From Solirubrobacteraceae bacterium (GTDB lineage Bacteria; Actinomycetota; Thermoleophilia; Solirubrobacterales; Solirubrobacteraceae): DNA of 64,000 nt. Below, piece by piece: positions 59,763-64,000 of the stretch (its first letter is position 1; each line of letters opens with the position of its first letter). The stretch lies in the NCBI GenBank assembly GCA_023230855.1, contig JALNWQ010000009.1:132285-196284 (forward strand), given 5' to 3'. The position numbers and the translations under genes are program-made. The notes beneath the pieces were generated by a model, which was not told the origin of the DNA, ran no database searches, and was given only the letters and a program-made list of their open reading frames with translations.

Positions 59763-60088
59763 TCAGCTCAGCTCGATGAGCCGGCGCCCCGCTTCGACCA
59801 TCGCCACGATCTGGTCGACCAACGGGTCGAACCAGCCGAGCAGTGCGCTCCGTCGCGTGTTTCCGACCCGGACACGACGACGGGCGCGGGCTCCAAGAGC
59901 AGCACCCTGTCCGAGAAGTCCTCGTCCTTCGTGACGAGCACCGCGCCGTGCTCCACGGCGTAGTTCCACAGCTCGCGGTCGGGTGCATCGCCACGGGTGA
60001 TGTCGACCACATGCTCGGCCTCATGCCCGCGCGCCTCCAGCATCCGCGCCAACGCGGGCGGCAGCTGGGCGTCGACGAGGAACCTCAC
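59763..60088 (-). pseudogene. DUF5615 PIN-like toxin with an apparent frameshift
   Basis: From GTG (60088) the frame gives MRFLVDAQLPPALARMLEARG and VLVTKDEDFSDRVLL, the DUF5615 PIN-like signature with its acidic residues. After EPAPVVV it changes to unrelated sequence and runs to 59768. The expected family ending, VRVGNTRRSALLGWFDPLVD and a last helix to RRLIELS, is present one base out of frame (to 59763). A single base appears lost near 59880. The pair with the DUF433 gene is otherwise normal. Confidence 0.75.
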
Positions 60089-60313
60089 CTATGCGGCGTT
60101 CACGATCGCGTGGTCGGCCTGCGCCGCCGCGTAGTGCAGGCACGCAGCGATGTCCTCTCTGGCGAGGTACGGGTAGTCCTCCAGGATCTCGCACTCGGAG
60201 GCCCCGGCCGCGAGCAGCGACAGGACGTCGGAGACCCGCATGCGCGTGCCTCGCACCACCGGACGACCGTGCGCGACATCGGCGTCGACCGTGATCCGCT
60301 CCAGCAGCGACAT
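60089..60313 (-). CDS. DUF433 antitoxin-like protein
   Basis: 74 residues. Contains the DUF433 signature GRPVVRGTRMRVSDVLSLLA followed by AGASECEILEDYPYLAREDI, a small winged/helix-turn-helix protein. DUF433-DUF5615 pairs are a recognised toxin-antitoxin arrangement. It ends TAG immediately before the GTG of the DUF5615 gene. The antitoxin is intact while the toxin is frameshifted. Confidence 0.88.
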   Translation of the reverse strand: MSLLERITVDADVAHGRPVVRGTRMRVSDVLSLLAAGASECEILEDYPYLAREDIAACLHYAAAQADHAIVNAA

Positions 60314-60493
60314 ACCCCGAGGATAGACCGGATCGCGCACTCCCCCGCGAAGTCCGCCGACGACCATCGGGCGTTCCGCCCACCGGCGGTGTGCGGTCGG
60401 CCCATGGACCGGCCCGACGCGCGGGGCTAGGGTCGGGTCGGGGTCGATGGGCGACCGTGGCCCCGCGTCCCGCCACCGACCGAGAGGTTCCGC

Positions 60494-61480
60494 ATGCGCA
60501 TCGCCGTCGTCCAGCTCGAGCCGTCGATCGCCGACGTCGCGGAGAACCTGCGACGGTGCCGCGCCCTGGGGGACGAGGCCGGCGCGGCCGGGGCCGACTG
60601 GATCGTGCTGCCCGAGTTCTTCAGCACCGGGATGGGGTTCGACGACCGGATGGCCACGGCCGCGTGCCCGCCCGACGGCGCCCCCATGCAGCTCCTGCAG
60701 GATCTGGCGCGACGGCATCACGCCACCGTCGGCGGATCGTTCGTCTGCCGGGACGCGGACGGCCAGAACCGCAACGCGTTCTTCCTCGTCGGACCGGACG
60801 GCCGGGTGCTGGGCCGGCACGACAAGGACCTGCCGACGATGTGGGAGAACTGCTACTACGCGCCCGGCGCCGACGACGGGGTCCTCGACGCCGACGGCAC
60901 CGCGGTGGGGGTCGCGCTCTGCTGGGAGTTCATGCGCACCCAGACGGTGCACCGGCTCGTCGGCCGCGTCGACCTGGTCGTCGGCGGGTCGGCCTGGTGG
61001 TCGATCCCGCCGTGGCCGCCCGCGTCGGTCACCCGCCGCCTGGAGGCCGCCAACCAACGGACCGCTGCCGGGATCGCGCCGGCGATGGGCCGGGCGGTCG
61101 GGGCGCCGGTCGCGCACGCCGCCCAGTGCGGTCCCGTGGAGTGCGGGCTGCCGCTGGCGCCCGGCGTGCCGTACCGCGGCCGGTTCCAGGGCGGGGCGTG
61201 CATCACCGACGGCGCCGGCGGCGTCCTGGCCTGGCGCGGGACCGACGAGGGTCCGGGGGTCGTCGTCGCCGACGTCGAGCCGGGCCGACGCACGCCGACG
61301 CTCGAGGTCGCCGACGGGTTCTGGCTCCATCCGCGGGGCGCCGTCGCCGCCGCCCTGTGGGCGTACCAGAACCCCCACGGTCGCCGCTGGTACCGCCGCC
61401 ACGCCCTCGCCGCCCCGGCGGAGGAGCGCACGCTCGAGCAGCTCGTGGGAACGCCGTCCGCGGCGCCCGTCACCGCGTGA
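60494..61480 (+). CDS. Carbon-nitrogen hydrolase (nitrilase superfamily)
   Basis: 328 residues. Catalytic Glu in WIVLPEFFSTG, Lys in GRHDKDLPTMWENCYYAPG and Cys in VGVALCWEFMRTQ. It shares with 49827-50870 the extended HDKDxP...WExxYY segment and VAHAAxxGPVE, so both belong to one subfamily with probably similar amide substrates. Well-formed ribosome-binding site GAGAGG upstream. Its stop overlaps the next gene (GTGA), linking it to a small HTH protein by chance or by coupling. Confidence 0.9.
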   Translation: MRIAVVQLEPSIADVAENLRRCRALGDEAGAAGADWIVLPEFFSTGMGFDDRMATAACPPDGAPMQLLQDLARRHHATVGGSFVCRDADGQNRNAFFLVGPDGRVLGRHDKDLPTMWENCYYAPGADDGVLDADGTAVGVALCWEFMRTQTVHRLVGRVDLVVGGSAWWSIPPWPPASVTRRLEAANQRTAAGIAPAMGRAVGAPVAHAAQCGPVECGLPLAPGVPYRGRFQGGACITDGAGGVLAWRGTDEGPGVVVADVEPGRRTPTLEVADGFWLHPRGAVAAALWAYQNPHGRRWYRRHALAAPAEERTLEQLVGTPSAAPVTA

Positions 61481-61719
61481 CGGACGAGGCGAGGGCCCGC
61501 GCGCCGCAGGCGGTCGCCGAACGTCTGGGATGCTCTCGCCAGCACGTCCGCCGGCTGGTCGACGCTGGAGAGCTCGACGGCCATCAGCTCCCGAGCTCGC
61601 GGTACTGGAAGATCCCGCTTGCATCGGTTCTGGCGTTCGATGCCCGGCGCGCAGCCGCAGCGCGTCGAGCCGATGCGTTCGCGGCCGAGCTCGATGCGCT
61701 CGGCGCTCCCGCTGAATGA
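61477..61719 (+). CDS. Small excisionase-like HTH protein (antitoxin-like)
   Basis: 80 residues from GTG overlapping the previous stop. QAVAERLGCSRQHVRRLVDA is an excisionase/MerR-type helix-turn-helix, followed by LPSSRYWKIPLASVLAFDA, the matching wing. Such proteins are commonly antitoxins placed before PIN-domain toxins, and a PIN remnant starts at its stop (ATGA). The gene itself is intact. Confidence 0.8.
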   Translation: MTDEARARAPQAVAERLGCSRQHVRRLVDAGELDGHQLPSSRYWKIPLASVLAFDARRAAAARRADAFAAELDALGAPAE

Positions 61720-61893
61720 CCAGCGGGCTGCCGCCCCGCCTCGTCCTGGACTCCAACGTCCTGTACTCACGGGTGCTGCATGAGCTGTTCGGCCGCCTCG
61801 CCGGCGAGGCACGCACGTTCACATCACCTGGAGCGACCAACTCCTCGTCGAGAGACGTCGAAGTCAACGTCCGGTGGCTCGGCGTCGCTAGTC
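61716..61893 (+). pseudogene. Decayed PIN-domain toxin
   Basis: Starts MTSGLPPRLVLDSNVLYSRV, then LHELFGRLAGEA, clearly a PIN N-terminus with the first Asp. Around 61810 the frame is lost; another frame continues THVHITWSDQLLVERRR, the expected next segment, and stops at 61893. The remaining two thirds of the domain are missing and the convergent PASTA gene begins. At least one frameshift and a 3' deletion have inactivated it. Confidence 0.7.
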
Positions 61894-62541
61894 CGCGCCG
61901 GCAGAAGCCGCACGGAGCGTCACGACGCGGACTCGTTCGCCCCCAGGTGCCCAACGACCCGCGGCAGGCGTCTCGGGCGGCGGCTCCTGATAGCTGACGC
62001 GAGCGGTAGGCGCAACGCTCTTACCGGACTCATGATCGCCCCGGGAGTGCCACCGGGTCCTCACGCGATAGCCAGCTCGTTGCAACAACCGGGTCGCATC
62101 CTCCACCCGGAGCCCGAGCACCCCGGGAACGCGGAGGACTCGAGCCGACTCCTGGTGGGCCGCGTCCGTCATGGACGAGGGAAGCCGAGCCCCGGGATCG
62201 TGGCCGCGGCCCACGATCACCCGCCCACCGACCGACCTGCTCAATCGCACCGTCTCGAACGTCCCGGCCATCGCGGTGCCGATCACGCACTCCCGACGAT
62301 GCAAGCGCGGCTCGAGCTGCAACTGCTCCGCCGAGTCCTCGACGACCTCCGCACGCACCTCGTCGCACGACGAGTCGAACGTCGGCAGCCAGATCCGCAA
62401 CGACCGTCCGTCAACGCCGGTGCCGACCACCGTCCACCGGATCTCCTCACCGCGATCGGCCCGCAACACCATCAGCGTCCCGACCGCGACGATCCCGGCG
62501 ACCGCGAGCACCGCAACGACCCTGAGCCATCTCCACCTCAT
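61888..62541 (-). CDS. Membrane-anchored protein with a C-terminal PASTA-like domain
   Basis: 217 residues. N-terminal transmembrane helix (about 6-27) with basic residues inside, an extracellular region with two Cys (SSCDEV, RRECVIG) and a PASTA-like unit from about residue 137 (RVPGVLGLRVEDATRLLQRA, then GYRVRTRW). PASTA domains bind peptidoglycan or muropeptides. It follows the serine-protease remnant on the same strand with a 12-bp gap, so the two were probably one secretion-related unit. Confidence 0.7.
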   Translation of the reverse strand: MRWRWLRVVAVLAVAGIVAVGTLMVLRADRGEEIRWTVVGTGVDGRSLRIWLPTFDSSCDEVRAEVVEDSAEQLQLEPRLHRRECVIGTAMAGTFETVRLSRSVGGRVIVGRGHDPGARLPSSMTDAAHQESARVLRVPGVLGLRVEDATRLLQRAGYRVRTRWHSRGDHESGKSVAPTARVSYQEPPPETPAAGRWAPGGERVRVVTLRAASAGAD

Positions 62542-62553
62542 CGGATCGAATCG

Positions 62554-63306
62554 TCAGCCACGACGGATCCGAACTCCCAGGGCCCGTTCGGCACCCCTGG
62601 CACTCGAGTAATAGACGGTACAACCGTCGTCATCAGCCCCCGCGATGAGCCCGTAAGCGACATGGTCTTTATACACTGGGCCGCCACTGTTGCCGGGCGC
62701 GATGCCACCCTGACCGTTGACGCACACGTCGATCACACCAAGATGTCCAATCCTGGAGTTGACCGTCTTGAACTTGCCACTGAACCCAAGCCGCTTCAGC
62801 TTTCCACATCGCTGCTTGATATCGAAGTTCACGGCGCTTCCCTGGAAAGGGTTCGTCCCCGTCATACAAAGCACGAAGTTCTTGCGTTTGTCGGGGTTCG
62901 GAGAGTAGCGCACGTCGTTGATGCGGTAGTGAGGATCCCGAGTCGTTCCGGCGTTGGGATCGGAGTAAACCCTGATGATGTTCGACTTCGACTTTCGCCA
63001 AGTCAGCTTTCCATTGATCTGAACATAGCCGAAGTCTCCATCCTTGTCGACACGACTTATGATCTTGTCCGAAAGTGCGTTGATTACCTTCCACTGGTTG
63101 CTTCCGTTCGGTGCGCTCCACGTCGCGACTTCATCGGTCTCGGTGTGACCGGGGTCGGAACGCAGGCAGTGCCCAGCGGTGAGGATGACGGGAGCCCCAT
63201 CGGAGTTGCGGCGGGCCACAAATCCGGCCGTGCAGTAACCAACGTCGCCGGTAATCATCTCACCTTTCAGGGCCAGTCGCAGCCGAAGCGACCGGACCCA
63301 GCACAC
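62554..63306 (-). CDS. S1-family (trypsin/alpha-lytic-like) serine protease, catalytic domain
   Basis: The triad is visible: His in ILTAGHC, Asp in DKDGDFGYVQING and Ser in IAPGNSGGPVYKDH, with six or more Cys for disulfides (GYCTAGF, RCGKL, VCVNGQ, DGCTVYY). Base composition is far lower in GC than the rest of the window. The N-terminal pro-region lies upstream in another frame (63267-63965). The first residues of this frame (to about LKGEMITGD) are therefore not a natural start, and the protein as read lacks a signal peptide. Confidence 0.75.
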   Translation of the reverse strand: MCWVRSLRLRLALKGEMITGDVGYCTAGFVARRNSDGAPVILTAGHCLRSDPGHTETDEVATWSAPNGSNQWKVINALSDKIISRVDKDGDFGYVQINGKLTWRKSKSNIIRVYSDPNAGTTRDPHYRINDVRYSPNPDKRKNFVLCMTGTNPFQGSAVNFDIKQRCGKLKRLGFSGKFKTVNSRIGHLGVIDVCVNGQGGIAPGNSGGPVYKDHVAYGLIAGADDDGCTVYYSSARGAERALGVRIRRG

Positions 63307-63965
63307 GCGAGCGGCTCGATCGAGAACTCGAGTGCCGGGTCATCGACGACGTGGCTCGGTACATCGATACCGGACAGGGACGTCGCCACCAAGGCCCGCT
63401 CAGCCACATCCAAGGAACTGGCCTGCGTGACGATGACCCTTCCCCCTTCCGGGTCGAGCTCGACTTGAACCTTGCCGGATTCGATCAGGGCCAACAAGTC
63501 CGCGTCCACCGTCTCCAGGGCTGTTTGCAACTCGTCCCAGGTGTTAGGGCGGCGAACGACGTCGACCTTTCCGACCAGGTCCGCATCGCTAGCGGCGTCG
63601 GTGATCGCCGAAGTCGGAACGTCGTCTGTCACCGCCACGGTGATTCGTCCAGCCGCTTCGTTCGGCCACATCCCGGAGTACTCGTTGGGAAACTCCTCGT
63701 CCAACGCACGGTGGAGGTTCTCGGACTTGTTCTGGACGTCGAGCGCGTGGGTGCTCTGAACGCCGGTGAGACCTTGGTCCTGTAGGTACGTTGCGGCTGC
63801 CGCCTGGACACTAGGGTTCTCAGGTGGGAGTAGCGTCGGGGGTGTCTTGACGAGGAACTCGGCTGCCTTTTCGGGCGCTCCTGACGTAGTTGTGGGTCCG
63901 GATCGTCGTTTAGCGGCCAGGGAGGGGCGGGCAGAGGCCGCCGAGCTTGAGCATCCCCATCGCGA
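63267..63965 (-). pseudogene. N-terminal pro-region of the serine protease, out of frame and without a start codon
   Basis: Open from a TGA at 63966-63968 down to a TGA at 63267, with the protein-like run PEKAAEFLVKTPP, YLQDQGLTGVQSTHALDVQ, GRITVAVTDDVPTSAI and DDPALEFSIEPLACAGS, ending GRFGCDWP. Adding one base near 63270 would join it to LKGEMITGDVGYCTAGF of the catalytic domain, giving a normal secreted protease precursor. No ATG or GTG precedes it (first TTG at 63704) and no signal peptide is seen, so the 5' end is also lost. Confidence 0.65.
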
Positions 63966-64000
63966 TCATCGCCTCACCTGTGTGGAACCCAAACGCGCGG
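63910..64000 (-). CDS. 3' end of an unidentified gene (runs off the right edge)
   Basis: A minus-strand frame entering from the edge ends FGFHTGEAMIAMGMLKLGG, LCPPLPGR and TAA. It reads like a protein C-terminus but is only about 30 codons and matches nothing recognised. It overlaps the start-less protease pro-region in another frame. Confidence 0.3.
   Translation of the reverse strand, partial: RAFGFHTGEAMIAMGMLKLGGLCPPLPGR

Noticed and set aside
1..64000. tRNA, rRNA, CRISPR arrays or complete insertion sequences
   Set aside because: No cloverleaf-like conserved arms, no regular repeat-spacer pattern and no transposase or integrase motifs were seen on either strand.

Overview
The window is about 74% GC almost throughout, with dense and often overlapping genes, many GTG starts, eight TetR-family regulators, a complete YrbE/Mce lipid-import operon and several acyl-CoA catabolism operons. 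This points to an actinobacterium. A lipid-degrading high-GC lineage such as Thermoleophilia (Solirubrobacterales) would fit, but that placement is inference. No rRNA, tRNA, CRISPR array or complete insertion sequence was seen.

Layout. 1-2.7 kb: a nucleotidyltransferase-like gene running off the left edge, a secreted alpha/beta hydrolase, a VapBC pair and a TetR. 2.8-5.6 kb: an overlapping flavin amine-oxidase-like / AveC-like membrane protein pair and a small acidic protein. 5.7-15.6 kb: yrbE-yrbE-mce(x6), transcribed leftwards; the first yrbE carries an apparent frameshift. 15.7-20.3 kb: MpaB-like DUF2236 oxygenase, ABC1 kinase, acyl-CoA dehydrogenase and TetR. The oxygenase and dehydrogenase promoters share a 31-bp operator. 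20.5-23.5 kb: lipase, a VapC that has lost most of its antitoxin, FdxA-type ferredoxin and a tyrosine phosphatase. 23.6-29.9 kb: FadB-like, thiolase and SDR genes, with a divergent acyl-CoA synthetase. 29.9-33.1 kb: a phosphohistidine-domain protein with its TetR. 33.5-43.7 kb: biotin-dependent acyl-CoA carboxylase (two genes), thiolase and two crotonases, divergent from acyl-CoA synthetase and 3-hydroxyacyl-CoA dehydrogenase. 43.8-44.4 kb: YoeB/YefM. 44.4-49.7 kb: a PHA-synthase-like/AMP-binding fusion, a hydrolase and two overlapping TetR genes. 49.8-53.8 kb: carbon-nitrogen hydrolase, flavin reductase and two TetR genes. 53.9-57.7 kb: a second phosphohistidine-domain protein, here translationally coupled to a short PPDK-like enzyme. 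58-64 kb: TetR, metallo-beta-lactamase-fold protein, DUF433/DUF5615 pair (toxin frameshifted), a second carbon-nitrogen hydrolase, an HTH/PIN remnant, a PASTA protein and a lower-GC decayed serine protease.

How it fits together. Mce proteins would import lipid or sterol-like substrates. The acyl-CoA synthetases, dehydrogenases, hydratases and thiolases would activate and beta-oxidise them, and the carboxylase would handle acyl-CoA products. A 24-bp operator shared by three promoters (ferredoxin; SDR-thiolase-FadB/synthetase; crotonase-carboxylase/synthetase) suggests one regulon across the catabolic genes.

The most unusual part is the pair of paralogous proteins that join a rifampin-phosphotransferase-like substrate domain, a swivelling phosphohistidine domain and a winged-helix-like C-terminus but lack an ATP-grasp. 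One copy is fused head to tail (TGATG) to a short ATP-grasp/His protein without a pyruvate barrel. Together they look like a split dikinase for an unknown acceptor. A second theme is decay: at least four toxin or protease genes carry frameshifts or deletions, mostly in the right-hand 5 kb.
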